From: CAVVSQ01 sp963848825
GTDB taxonomy: Bacteria > Planctomycetota > Planctomycetia > Gemmatales > Gemmataceae
Direction: 5' to 3'
Length of the DNA: 64,000 nt
Assembly (NCBI GenBank): GCA_963848825.1
Contig: CAWKFA010000008.1
Span: 310,001-374,000, forward strand
The translations under genes were made by a program, and so were the position numbers. Of this stretch, positions 39,466 through 48,951 are shown piece by piece (within the stretch, counting starts at the first letter, position 1; every line of letters begins with the position of its first letter). Below the pieces are notes generated by a model, which saw only the letters and a program-made list of their open reading frames with translations, searched no databases and was not told the origin of the DNA.

Positions 39466-41865
39466 TCAAAACAGCCGCGAAAAATCCAGGTAAAACACGA
39501 AGACCATGAGGCACAGAATTAGCGCCAGGCCCGCGTAGGTGGCGCCGACGCGAATGCCTTCCGACGCGGGCTTGCCGCGCAATTTCTCATAGATGAGGAA
39601 GACCATGTGCCCGCCGTCGAGGATCGGTATCGGCAGGAAGTTGATCACCGCCAAATTGACACTGATGAGTCCCAGGAAAAAGACGAACTCCCAGAAGTCC
39701 ATGCCGGCGATTTTGTAAGCAACGCGGGCGATCGTCACGGGCCCGGCCATGTTATCGGGAGAGATGGTGCCGATGATCATGCCGCGCACGTTTTGGAAAA
39801 CCTGCCGCATGCTGTCCCAGGTATCTGTGAGCCCCAAACTGATCGCTTCCATGGTGGTGGACGCCTTTTGGCGGCGCATGTCGGTCGTGAAGATCAAGCC
39901 ATTATCCGGAATGGGCCACGTCGTATCCTTGAGTGGATGAACGGTTATTTCCTCGGTTTTGCCTTTCCGCCAGACCTTCAAGACTACTTTTTCGAGGCCC
40001 GGCATTTGTAGGCCATTGGCCATGGGTGCCCATTGTTCGAGCTTTTCCGTGAGCGTGACGGGCTTCGCATCGCTGCTTTTTGTGTCCTTGGCATAACCGC
40101 GCAGCTCTTCAATGGCGTCGCCCGCCTGGAGCCCGTCCGGCTGTTCCTGGCCCGGCACGACGCCGGCCACAACCGTTTTGACCTGGTAAGCAAGTCCTAG
40201 TTCGGCGATGGCCAGGGGCGAAGAGTGCCCCATCGGGATCATTCGTTCGTAGCGCCAATCGTTGTCCCAATGGAGCTCCTGGGTTTTGGCCTCATACTGT
40301 TGGGCCCCTTCGCCGAGATCTTTATGGCGCCGTAGCGTGAGCACCACTTTCCAGGGGTGCGGGACCTTGCCGACTTCAAGTCGTCTGGCCCACTCGCGGA
40401 GTTGAAAGGGCAATCGTTCAGGATCGAGGTTTTTATCGTCATAGATCGTGAGCGAACCGTCCGGTTCGGTCACTTCTACTTTTTCGATTAAGTCGCCTTC
40501 GAGCAGGCCGCCGTTGTCGTTGGTACGGTAGGGCCGTACGCCGGCCACGGCCGCGGGCGAGCCGTCGCGGATGCCCGTAATGTGCCCCATCTGCATGCGC
40601 ACGCCCAACGTCTGGTGATAAGAGGGGGGCAGCTTGAGGTCCTCGGTGTGCGATTTTTTGCCCTCACCACGCTGAACACGCACGACAATGGTCTGGCCCG
40701 CCAGTTGTTGAAGCCGTTTCGAGAGTTCAAAGAAGTCATGCCTCGCGCTGGTCGACGAGTCTGGCTTTTCCGGATTGAAGCGTGGGTCGATGGGCAGCGG
40801 CTTGATCTTGGTCGGATCGTCGGGATCGGTGGTAGCCACGATTTTATCGCCAAAATGGAACCCTGCCTTGGCTGCGGCACTATCAGGTCGGGCGGGCGAT
40901 TCCAGGTCCGTCGGCGCATCGCGCCGTGGCAAGAGCTCCGCGCTCTCGGGGGGCTTCAAACCGATGATGAATTTTTTGTCACCCTTTTCACTTTCGTTGC
41001 GCGGTTGCAACATTAAATCCTGGGCCTGGAGATCGCCAGGCCTCTTGGAAATAAATTCGATTTTTTCGTCCGGCAATGCCGCCATGACGCGGACCATCAG
41101 GTTTTCAAAATAGGGGTACTTCTTCTCGCCGATTTGCAGGATTTCAGCGCCAGTGCGCAGGCCGTATTTGAAGGCCGGAGCGCCGGTATCAATCTCGCCG
41201 ATGACGCCCGCCATGCGTTCCTTGCCGGGACCGCGAAAAACGACGACAAAGCAGATGACGGCCAGAATGACATTCATTATCACGCCGGCGGAAATGATCA
41301 TCATGCGTTGGCCGACGGTTTTGTTGCGATAGGAACGCGGATCGTCTTCGCTGCCGTCGCTGGCTTCATCCCCGTCCACCTGGCCCACCATTTGTACATA
41401 TCCACCCAGAGGAAAGAGCGCCAGCTTGTAGGTCGTCTCTCCCCAGCGGAAGCTGCAACCTGGGATGCTTGGGCCAAAACCGATGCTGAAAGTAGTTACG
41501 TTGACGTCACACCATTTGGCGGCCATAAAGTGCCCCAGCTCGTGCAGGAACACGACCAGGGACAGCCCTAGCGCGGCCTTGGCGATAGCAATGAGCCCAT
41601 CGACATCAAACTTGATGAACAAAAAGGTCAGGAGTGCGAGCACGATGGCCAGTACCGGCCCATTCTGAATCCACCAGTCGCGCGACGTGATCGGCGCTTC
41701 GATATCCGGTGTCTTCTCGTCAGGCACTTCATCCGCATCACGCGACATAGGCGCAGCGGCGGCATGTTCCCGTACGGCGTCGTTGGGTGGCGAGGTATTC
41801 GTGTTAACGGCTTTCGAAAGCGGGTCCTTTATCGCGTCACGTCGCAGGTCTTCAGGCTTGTCCAA
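39466..41865 (-). CDS. Site-2 protease, M50 family (RseP-like), enlarged
   Basis: A 799-residue membrane metalloprotease in one frame. The zinc motif HELGH is in VVFLHELGHFMAAKWCDV near residue 106. The third ligand motif is in NLAVINFLPIPILDGGHMVF near the C-terminus, as in RseP. Helices lie at about 68-85, 92-110, 190-210, 715-735 and 775-795. Between the second and third catalytic helices are two or more PDZ-like segments (AGVIGEIDTGAPAFKYGLRTG; HITGIRDGSPAAVAGVRP; VVAGVVPGQEQPDGLQAGD). E. coli RseP has about 450 residues, so this protein has roughly 300 more, all periplasmic. A charged 65-residue cytoplasmic leader is also extra. The start overlaps the dxr end by 37 bases, indicating cotranscription. 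Confidence 0.9.
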   Translation of the reverse strand: MDKPEDLRRDAIKDPLSKAVNTNTSPPNDAVREHAAAAPMSRDADEVPDEKTPDIEAPITSRDWWIQNGPVLAIVLALLTFLFIKFDVDGLIAIAKAALGLSLVVFLHELGHFMAAKWCDVNVTTFSIGFGPSIPGCSFRWGETTYKLALFPLGGYVQMVGQVDGDEASDGSEDDPRSYRNKTVGQRMMIISAGVIMNVILAVICFVVVFRGPGKERMAGVIGEIDTGAPAFKYGLRTGAEILQIGEKKYPYFENLMVRVMAALPDEKIEFISKRPGDLQAQDLMLQPRNESEKGDKKFIIGLKPPESAELLPRRDAPTDLESPARPDSAAAKAGFHFGDKIVATTDPDDPTKIKPLPIDPRFNPEKPDSSTSARHDFFELSKRLQQLAGQTIVVRVQRGEGKKSHTEDLKLPPSYHQTLGVRMQMGHITGIRDGSPAAVAGVRPYRTNDNGGLLEGDLIEKVEVTEPDGSLTIYDDKNLDPERLPFQLREWARRLEVGKVPHPWKVVLTLRRHKDLGEGAQQYEAKTQELHWDNDWRYERMIPMGHSSPLAIAELGLAYQVKTVVAGVVPGQEQPDGLQAGDAIEELRGYAKDTKSSDAKPVTLTEKLEQWAPMANGLQMPGLEKVVLKVWRKGKTEEITVHPLKDTTWPIPDNGLIFTTDMRRQKASTTMEAISLGLTDTWDSMRQVFQNVRGMIIGTISPDNMAGPVTIARVAYKIAGMDFWEFVFFLGLISVNLAVINFLPIPILDGGHMVFLIYEKLRGKPASEGIRVGATYAGLALILCLMVFVFYLDFSRLF

Positions 41866-43043
41866 CGAACTACCTCCTGTCGGGCCCAGCGGTCGATGGC
41901 GCCAAGTTCACTTAGCGTCGGCCGGGCACTGTAATGATGATTTTCCAAGATCGCGCGACACACGCGGGGAATGTCCAAAAAGCTGATCTCGTCTTCAAGA
42001 AAGCAGCCGACGGCGACTTCGTTGGCCGCATTGAGCACGGCGCCGCAGGTGCCGCCACGTCGGGCTACTTCAAATCCCAATTCAAGAGCAGGAAAGGTTT
42101 CCAGGTCGGGTTGCTCAAAGTGCAGCGCCCCTAGCTCTGCCCAGTTGAGCCGCCGGGTGGGTCCTGAAAGCCGCTCGGGATAAAGCAGGGCATACTGGAT
42201 TGGCAAACGCATGTCCGGGGGGGACAACTGAGCCACGATCGAGCCATCCTTGAATTCCACGAAGGAATGCACGATCGACTCCGGATGGATGATGACTTCG
42301 ATCTGTTCAGGTTCGAGACCAAAAAGCCAGCGCGCCTCGATGACCTCCAGGGCTTTATTCATCATGGTGGCGGAATCCACGGTGATCTTGGGCCCCATCC
42401 GCCACGTCGGATGCCGCAGCGCTTCCGCGACCGTCACATCTTCGAGATCGACACGTTTGCGGCCACGAAATGGACCGCCGCTCGCCGTTAACACCACCCG
42501 TGCCACCTCGGAACGCTGGCCGGCCCGCATGGCTTGAAAAATCGCGCTATGCTCGCTGTCCACGGGCAGCACGTTGGCGCCGTGGCGGCGGGCCAGGTCC
42601 ATCACCAGCGGCCCAGCCATTACCAGCGTTTCTTTGTTGGCCACCGCGACTGTCTTGCCGGCTTCCAAAGCCAACCAGGTCCCGTGTAGCCCGGCGGCCC
42701 CGACGATGGCTGTCACCACGATGTCGACGTCCGGATCCTGGACCATGGTGGTAATCGCGTCCATGCCCCGCAAAAGACGAGTCTGCGCGGGCAGAGCCTT
42801 TTCGTCGAAGCAACTTCCGGCAGCGTTGTCGGTAATGGCGACATAACGGGGACGCCAACGTTGCGCCTGGCGCAAAAGTGCTTCCGAACTTGTATGGGCG
42901 CTCAGACCAAAAGCTTGCAGGCGTTTCTCGAAGTGATCCACGACATCCAGACAACTGGTGCCGATCGAACCCGTCGACCCGAGAACAACAACCCGGCGCC
43001 GGGTTTCCGGAATGCAATCCATGCGTTCAATATTATCGCCCAT
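41829..43043 (-). CDS. dxr: 1-deoxy-D-xylulose 5-phosphate reductoisomerase
   Basis: A 404-residue cytoplasmic enzyme of the MEP isoprenoid pathway that turns DXP into MEP using NADPH. The NADPH loop is VVVLGSTGSIGTSCLDVVDHF. Further motifs are VAVANKETLVMAGPLVM, PVDSEHSAIFQAM (metal-binding D.E), LTASGGPFRGRKR and the EARWLFGL..DQIEV-type EVIEARWLFGLEPEQIEVIIHP. I start at ATG 43043 (MGDNIERMD). ATG 43022 is a second option, and the frame above it up to 43211 has no family resemblance. The end overlaps the M50 protease start by 37 bases, an order (dxr then rseP-like) common in bacteria. Confidence 0.93.
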   Translation of the reverse strand: MGDNIERMDCIPETRRRVVVLGSTGSIGTSCLDVVDHFEKRLQAFGLSAHTSSEALLRQAQRWRPRYVAITDNAAGSCFDEKALPAQTRLLRGMDAITTMVQDPDVDIVVTAIVGAAGLHGTWLALEAGKTVAVANKETLVMAGPLVMDLARRHGANVLPVDSEHSAIFQAMRAGQRSEVARVVLTASGGPFRGRKRVDLEDVTVAEALRHPTWRMGPKITVDSATMMNKALEVIEARWLFGLEPEQIEVIIHPESIVHSFVEFKDGSIVAQLSPPDMRLPIQYALLYPERLSGPTRRLNWAELGALHFEQPDLETFPALELGFEVARRGGTCGAVLNAANEVAVGCFLEDEISFLDIPRVCRAILENHHYSARPTLSELGAIDRWARQEVVRWTSLKTCDVTR

Positions 43044-43097
43044 GTCAGGTATTCTATTCGCGATGCCCCAATACCTGCAAGTTAACTTAATTGCCAA

Positions 43098-43124
43098 TAA
43101 AAAAGCTGGACAAAAGTCCAGCCT
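43098..43124 (-). terminator. Rho-independent terminator of the kinase gene
   Basis: A 7-base perfect stem GCTGGAC/GTCCAGC (43105-43111 with 43116-43122) with a four-base loop is followed on the minus strand by TTTTTT. It lies 42 bases after the kinase stop and 55 bases before the dxr start, so it separates the two transcripts. Confidence 0.88.
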
Positions 43125-43165
43125 TTGAAGCGTCGCCGCGTCGCTACAGTCGGGCGTCACAAATC

Positions 43166-44632
43166 TCAAAACAACTTGAAATAAGCCGCTACGAAGTACA
43201 CGATGGCGCACGCCGTAACCGCGGTCACGGTGATGCCTGTCGGGCCAAGACGTTCCTCCCAGGACATTGTTACACGATGATTCGGCATGGCTCCGGGCAC
43301 GACGCGCTCGCCATTTTCGTCGATTTCATCCACGGGTTCCGCCACAGGCTCCGGTTTGGGCGGCGGGGGCGGCGGCGCGGCGGATCCTCTTAAGGAACTG
43401 CGCGACGGCAAGGACCCGAGCGCTTGTGGTTTCGGAGTGGCGGTGGATACGCTGACGGACGCTTTGGGCCCAAGGCCGTTATGGGAAAGTCCGGTCAAGG
43501 TTTTTAAACCTTCGGGCGCCGTGGATAATGGCGATTTGCCCCCCGATAAGCTATCACGCGACTGTACCGGCAGGGCATGGCCGCGCGGCCCGCCCTGGGG
43601 CGTTTTTGCGAAGGCTTTGAGGCTTTCAACTACATCCGCCGCGCTTGTGAAGCGTTCCGCTGGCGTTTTCTTTAGTAAACGTTCGACAACCGCTATCAAA
43701 GCCGCGGGCACTTCGGGACTAAGCTCGGCAATCGGTGTCGGTTCTTTAAACTGATGGGCCATCATTTTCTCGGCAGCGCTGCCGTCGGAAAACGGATACT
43801 GCCCGGTCAGCATGTAATAAAGGATGCAGCCCAGGCTGTACTGATCGCCCGCGGGCGTCAGATTGGTCGGGTCCATGATGCTTTCAGGGCTGGCGCAGTC
43901 CAGGCCGCTGGCTACCGAGTTGGCCGTGGACATGGTATCGACCAGGGACTCGCCTTCGGTCTCGGCCAGGAGACAACCAATGCCGAAATCGAGTATCTTT
44001 ACGTTCTGATCGGCCCCAATCATGATGTTGGAAGGTTTCAGAAGGCCGTGAATCAGGCTTTGTTGGTGGCAGACGTCCAGCCCTTCGGCGACTTGCAAGG
44101 CGTAATGGGCGGCCACGCCTGCCGGGAGTTTGTTTTTCTCGCCCATGATCTTGTCGAGAGTCTCGCCTTCCACAAATGGCCAGGCCAAATAGTGCATGCC
44201 GCCGGCCGTGCCTACATCGACAAAAGGCACCACGGTGGGATGGCGGGCGTGTTCGAAGGAGCGTACCTTGCGCCGGGCTATACGGACATTCCACATGCTT
44301 CGACGTGGCAAAACTTTGACGGCATACCAAAGGTTGTCCGTTTTGGATTGGGCCTTATAAACGGTGCCCATGCTGCCGGCGCCGAGCGCGTCCATCAAGG
44401 TGAACGGTCCCAGCACGAATCCCTGGGTTTTGCCCTGAAGAAGCCGGTCTGCCTGAAAACGGGTAAGGATTTTCTGTTCGACGAGAGATTCAGCCAGCGC
44501 TGGCGGTTCGGCACGGGGATTCTTCGAGAGAAATTCGCCGATAACTTGGTCCAGTTGGCCGCGATCAATGAGATTGCTGCGGCGCAGGTCCCAAACAAAC
44601 CATTCGCAAGCTCCAAGTTCCGTGGTTACCAT
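43166..44632 (-). CDS. Ser/Thr protein kinase-like protein, probable pseudokinase
   Basis: A 488-residue protein with a eukaryote-like kinase domain at residues 75-345. The Gly loop is LGAGSMGTVYKA, the ATP lysine is in WYAVKVLPRR, the DFG motif is intact in VKILDFGIG, and the APE position reads SPE. The catalytic loop, however, is LIHGLLKPSNIMI: where active kinases have HRDLKPxN, Arg-Asp is replaced by Gly-Leu, removing the catalytic-base aspartate. A 70-residue N-terminal part precedes it (LIDRGQLDQVIGEFLSKN), and a Pro-rich linker and one C-terminal helix (ITVTAVTACAIVYFVAAYF) follow, so it is membrane-anchored. Nucleotide binding is possible, but phosphotransfer is doubtful. The frame shows no sign of a break. 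Confidence 0.87.
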   Translation of the reverse strand: MVTTELGACEWFVWDLRRSNLIDRGQLDQVIGEFLSKNPRAEPPALAESLVEQKILTRFQADRLLQGKTQGFVLGPFTLMDALGAGSMGTVYKAQSKTDNLWYAVKVLPRRSMWNVRIARRKVRSFEHARHPTVVPFVDVGTAGGMHYLAWPFVEGETLDKIMGEKNKLPAGVAAHYALQVAEGLDVCHQQSLIHGLLKPSNIMIGADQNVKILDFGIGCLLAETEGESLVDTMSTANSVASGLDCASPESIMDPTNLTPAGDQYSLGCILYYMLTGQYPFSDGSAAEKMMAHQFKEPTPIAELSPEVPAALIAVVERLLKKTPAERFTSAADVVESLKAFAKTPQGGPRGHALPVQSRDSLSGGKSPLSTAPEGLKTLTGLSHNGLGPKASVSVSTATPKPQALGSLPSRSSLRGSAAPPPPPPKPEPVAEPVDEIDENGERVVPGAMPNHRVTMSWEERLGPTGITVTAVTACAIVYFVAAYFKLF

Positions 44633-44853
44633 GGCAGATCCTTTAGTTCAGATGGGGATAACTCCTTTACAAACATGGGATAAAAAAGAAACACTGTCAA
44701 ATGAACAGGCGGTTTTTTGCGGAAATGCTCATAATAAGCGTTTTTGCGCAGCGCGGAGACGGGTGACTGGCTGCGTCTTTTGCCTTCATCAGCACGCGTA
44801 ACCTGATATATTAACACCAATTCAAGCGTATTCCCTTTACATCTGAAAGCACC

Positions 44854-47553
44854 ATGCCGTTGCCCGTTAACAATATTAATGCCCGCCTATCGTTGCCGCT
44901 GCTCACGTCAAAGCCGGTCGAGGTGCCCAGCTGGCATGGCCTTGTGCCCTTTTCCGACGCGGAACCGCTGTCGCCGCAGGGTGCTTACAACCCCACGTCG
45001 CCGGAAGCGCCGCTGACGGTTCCTTCCATTCTTGGCGAAAAGCACACCACCCGGGCCGAATTGTTGGCCCCTGCAGGGGGCCTCGATGCCGCATTCGCGG
45101 CCTTTCACTATGGAGCGGACGCTGTTTATCTCGGCCTCAAGAAGTTCTCGGCACGAGCCGAAGCGGAAAACTTCACGCTGCCCGAGCTCGATGAGGTGAC
45201 GGCTTACGCGCATAGCCTTCAGCCCCGCCGCCGGGTATTCGTGGCCATCAACACGCTTTTGCGTCAGGACGAGTTGCCCGAACTCATCGAGGCCCTGGTG
45301 GCCCTCGACGATATTGGTGTCGATGCCGTTATTCTTCAGGATCTGGGTGTTTACCACGCGATCCGCCATCATTTTCCAAAGCTGGTGATGCATGGCAGCA
45401 CGCAAATGGCGGTGCACAATCGGGCGGGCGCGGAGGTTTTGCGGGAGCTTGGATTTGAACGCGTTGTGCTCGCCCGCGAGCTTACCTTTGAAGAGGTCCA
45501 CGACGTGACGGCCGCGGCGGGCATCGAGACCGAGGTTTTCGTCCATGGTGCGCTCTGTTATGCGTACAGCGGGCTGTGTTTATTTTCGGCACAGACGTTG
45601 GGCCGCAGCGGCAATCGTGGCAAATGTTCCTATTCCTGCCGGGACTCCTACGAAGTTGAGGGTGCGCCGCTCACTCTACGCGATGGCTCCGCCGTCCGGC
45701 GTGATCCTACAACCGGCTTTCCGTTTTCCATGAAGGACCTGGCTTTGCCCGATCATCTGCCCGCGCTGCAGGCGGCTGGGGTGTCTTGTTTCAAGATCGA
45801 GGGACGCAAGAAAAGCCCGCTTTATGTCGCGACGACGACAGATTACTACCGCAAGTTGATCGACGGCACCTTCGATCCAAATGACCGTGCCGATGTGGAA
45901 GCGGATTTACAGACCGTTTTTAGCCGGCCCTGGACTCGGCTTTTTGTACAGTCCCACAAGGACAAGGAAGTAGCCGATCGCGACACGGTTGGCCATCGTG
46001 GCACGCCGATCGGCAAGGTTGACCGGGTTCTCGAGCGCCATGAGCGTCGCGCGCGGCTACGGTTTCTGACGCGGCGCCCGCTAGAACGTCACGATGGCTT
46101 ACAGATCGATTTGCCGATTCTGGGAAAACCGTTTGGTTTTCCGGTTGACCAGTTGTGGCTCGTGTCCCGAGGAATGGACAATTCCAAAGAAGTCTTCGCG
46201 GCGCCAGCTGGATCGCTGGTGGAAGTCGGCTTACCGTTCGACCATCCCCCCATTAGCTCCGGAGCGCTGGTTTATTGCTCATCGTCGCAAGCCGTCAAGC
46301 AAAAGTATCGCCACGAACGTCCACGGCCGGGCTGGCACCGCGTGCGTACGCCACTGGTCATCGAGGCGGTGTTGACCGCGGATGAATTTGCGCTAGTTGC
46401 CAAAGCCAGGGGGGTGGAAGCCAGGACCATACTGCGAGGTTCGTTCGCTCCGTGCCGCGAACTCGGCGCCATGGAAAACGCCGTACGTGCGGCTTGCGAG
46501 CGCCTGGGAGATAGTTCTTTCCAATTGGCGGAGTTCTCGTTTCGCAACGAGGCGGCTCGTTTTGTCCCGGCATCGCTTCTCAATCGCGCGCGGCGAGAGG
46601 TCGTGCAAGAGCTAGAAAAATGCCTGACCAAGCAGCAGGCTGACCGTGTAATGTCGCTGGGTTCCGCGCTGACAGTTCCCTTGGGAAATACGTTGGTCAA
46701 ATCGGCGGCCGGGAAGCAACGCTGGTCGCTCAAGATAGATCGCATTTCGTTTGTCGATGAATTCATGGATGAAGACTGGCAGGGCATCGACGAGGTCCTT
46801 GTCGATATCACTCGCGACCACCCCACACTTTTGCGCGAGAAATTAAACGCCCTGGCGGCGCACATTGGCCACGAACATGTCCGGCTGGCGTTGCCCGCGC
46901 TCACGCGGAGCTGGGAGGAACCAGCCATCGTGCAAAAGATCAAGGACTTACGTGCCCAGGGTTGGCACAAATGGGAGGCTGCCAACCTGTCGGCCTGGCG
47001 TTACCTGGAAATTGATTCAAGCACTGGCGAGACAGGTGACCTCGATGTGGCCACGGATTGGTCGATTTACGTTCTCAATCGCCTGGCGGCCCTCCAGCTC
47101 GGCGACATGGGTGTTTCGCGATTTGCTCTATCGCCCGAAGACGGCCTCACAAACTTGCGCACCCTGGTGGCCGAGTTCGGGGCACGCGCCGTTGTGATCG
47201 TGCATCAAGACACGCCGCTATTTCTCGCCGAATCGTGTGCTTACGCCAATCTGATTGGCGGGTGCCCGGGCAAAGCGAACTGTAACTTCCAGAGCATGGA
47301 CATGGTCTCCAGCCACGGGGAAAAAGTTACGGCCCTCGATTACCATTGTCGCACGATTGTGCTGAACCAAGGCCCATTTTGCCTTTCGACCCGCCTGGGC
47401 GACCTGGCCAAGGCCGGGGCCATTTCGCTGCGTGCCGATTTTATTTATCGGCCATACGAACCAGGCGAGGTTCGCCAGCGCTGGCGCCAGCTACGCGCCG
47501 GCAAACCCGTGCCAGGCGGACATGCGGCTAACTTCGACCGCGGTATTCTTTAG
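44854..47553 (+). CDS. U32 family peptidase-like protein (RlhA type, with DUF3656)
   Basis: An 899-residue protein. The U32 part spans about residues 65-400: AELLAPAGGLDAAFAAFHYGADAVYLGLKKFSAR, then RRRVFVAINTLLRQDELPEL, LVMHGSTQMAVHNRAGAEVL, TEVFVHGALCYAYSGLCLFS and RSGNRGKCSYSCRDSYEV with the cysteines that bind an iron-sulfur cluster in RlhA/TrhP. A further cysteine set is GGCPGKANCNF near the end. E. coli RlhA (about 650 residues) hydroxylates C2501 of 23S rRNA. This protein has about 250 more residues, partly a 60-residue leader and a longer C-terminal half. RNA hydroxylation is inferred from family, not shown. The epimerase gene begins 26 bases downstream. Confidence 0.87.
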   Translation: MPLPVNNINARLSLPLLTSKPVEVPSWHGLVPFSDAEPLSPQGAYNPTSPEAPLTVPSILGEKHTTRAELLAPAGGLDAAFAAFHYGADAVYLGLKKFSARAEAENFTLPELDEVTAYAHSLQPRRRVFVAINTLLRQDELPELIEALVALDDIGVDAVILQDLGVYHAIRHHFPKLVMHGSTQMAVHNRAGAEVLRELGFERVVLARELTFEEVHDVTAAAGIETEVFVHGALCYAYSGLCLFSAQTLGRSGNRGKCSYSCRDSYEVEGAPLTLRDGSAVRRDPTTGFPFSMKDLALPDHLPALQAAGVSCFKIEGRKKSPLYVATTTDYYRKLIDGTFDPNDRADVEADLQTVFSRPWTRLFVQSHKDKEVADRDTVGHRGTPIGKVDRVLERHERRARLRFLTRRPLERHDGLQIDLPILGKPFGFPVDQLWLVSRGMDNSKEVFAAPAGSLVEVGLPFDHPPISSGALVYCSSSQAVKQKYRHERPRPGWHRVRTPLVIEAVLTADEFALVAKARGVEARTILRGSFAPCRELGAMENAVRAACERLGDSSFQLAEFSFRNEAARFVPASLLNRARREVVQELEKCLTKQQADRVMSLGSALTVPLGNTLVKSAAGKQRWSLKIDRISFVDEFMDEDWQGIDEVLVDITRDHPTLLREKLNALAAHIGHEHVRLALPALTRSWEEPAIVQKIKDLRAQGWHKWEAANLSAWRYLEIDSSTGETGDLDVATDWSIYVLNRLAALQLGDMGVSRFALSPEDGLTNLRTLVAEFGARAVVIVHQDTPLFLAESCAYANLIGGCPGKANCNFQSMDMVSSHGEKVTALDYHCRTIVLNQGPFCLSTRLGDLAKAGAISLRADFIYRPYEPGEVRQRWRQLRAGKPVPGGHAANFDRGIL

Positions 47554-47579
47554 GTCCTCAAACGAAGTGGGGCTGATTC

Positions 47580-48559
47580 ATGCGTGTCCTTCTTACCGGC
47601 GGCTACGGCTGCATCGGCTCCTGGATTGCTCGTAATCTGCTCCAGCGCGGCGACGACGTTTGGATGTACGATCTTAAAGAAAACTTGCATCGTCTTCGTT
47701 TGCTCTTGCCCGAGGAGAAGGTCCGGCAACTTCATTTCGTGCAAGGCGACGTAACGGACCTGGCCCGACTACGTTCCACCTTCGAGAGACATGGCATCGG
47801 CCACGTCGTTCACCTGGCCGGTCTGCAAGTCCCCACCTGCCGCGCTGATCCCTTGCTGGGCGCCCAGGTCAATGTCGTCGGCACCCTGGCCGTGTTCGAG
47901 GCCGTGCGCGCGCTGGGCAAACAAATTGAGCGTCTTGTCTACACGAGCAGCGCTGCGGTATTTGGAGCGCCTTCGGACTATCCGGAGGGCCCGCTCCGCG
48001 ATGGTGTTCCGCTGAAGCCCACCACCCATTATGGGTACTTTAAATGTTGCAACGAGGGTAACGCCCGGGTCTACTTCCAGGATTTCGGTCTGTCGAGCAT
48101 TGGACTCCGTCCCTGGACGGTATACGGGGTGGGGCGCGATTTCGGCATGACCAGCGAACCAACCAAGGCCATCAAGTCAATCGCCTGGGATCGCCCTTAC
48201 CACATCACCTATGGGGGCTGGCAGGACATGCAGCTTGTCGACGACGTTGCCAAGATCATAATTCGCTGTCTCGAGGCGCCCTACCAGGCGCGAAGGTTTA
48301 TAATCTGCGCGGCCATGTAGTGGACCTGCCTACGCTGCACCACGCCATGGTGAAAGTCGATCCCGCGGCGGCGAAGTTAATCACCTACGGCGAACGTCAA
48401 ATTCCGATCGCCTACAATCTGGACGATGCGGCCCTTCAGCGTGACCTCGGCCCCATGCCCCTGACGCCGCTAGAGGATGGCATCCGTCAAACGCTCGATC
48501 TGTTTCGTGCCTTGAAGGCACAGGGGCGTTTGGACACCTATGACCTGGACGGGAAGTAA
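47580..48559 (+). CDS. NAD-dependent epimerase/dehydratase, extended SDR (one frameshift near 48288)
   Basis: About 326 residues after restoring one base near 48288. The Rossmann motif is VLLTGGYGCIGSWIARNLL at the N-terminus. VVHLAGLQVPTCRADPLLGAQVNVVGT and RLVYTSSAAVFG provide the catalytic serine region, and THYGYFKCCNEG gives YxxxK. After the break the sequence continues as GAKVYNLRGHVVDLPTLHH to a normal end. Extended SDR enzymes modify nucleotide sugars or related compounds, and the substrate is not evident. It sits between the U32 gene (26 bases) and the receiver-like gene (two bases), so the three probably share a transcript. Confidence 0.87.
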
Positions 48560-48561
48560 GC

Positions 48562-48951
48562 ATGCAAAATGTCGGCTTATTGCTATCGGACGACCTGCTT
48601 TTTGTCAGCCGCATCACGGGCACGGCCCGGGCACAGGGCCTGGCGATCAAGGCAGTGCGCAACAGCGATGCGCTGCTCGCGGAGGCAGCGGGCCAGAAAC
48701 CCCATGGTGTGCTGGTCGATTTGCAGAACTCAGGGCTGGATATCGGGAGCCTGGTCCCCAAACTAAAGGAAGCAGCCAGTCCATTCATCGTGGCTTATGG
48801 GTCCCATGTCGATACCGCCGCGCTCGTCGCGGCGCGGCATGCGGGTTGCGATCTGGTGTTGCCGCGCAGCAAGTTTGTCGAGGACCTGGCGACCCAGCTG
48901 CCGCGCTGGCTGCAACTCCCAGGGGAAGCGGGTACGCAGGTCTCAAGCTAA
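48562..48951 (+). CDS. Receiver-like domain protein, atypical
   Basis: A 129-residue single-domain protein with the fold pattern of response-regulator receivers. VGLLLSDDLLFVSRITGTA begins it with an acidic pair, the phospho-acceptor position is in HGVLVDLQNSGLD, and the end is GCDLVLPRSKFVEDL with a lysine. The usual threonine in the fourth strand is absent: IVAYGSHVD stands there. It therefore may not act as an ordinary phosphorylated receiver. There is no output domain. It begins two bases after the epimerase stop, so it is cotranscribed. Similar short proteins occur in Gemmata relatives. Its stop region overlaps the convergent TIGR01777-type gene by nine bases. Confidence 0.7.
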   Translation: MQNVGLLLSDDLLFVSRITGTARAQGLAIKAVRNSDALLAEAAGQKPHGVLVDLQNSGLDIGSLVPKLKEAASPFIVAYGSHVDTAALVAARHAGCDLVLPRSKFVEDLATQLPRWLQLPGEAGTQVSS

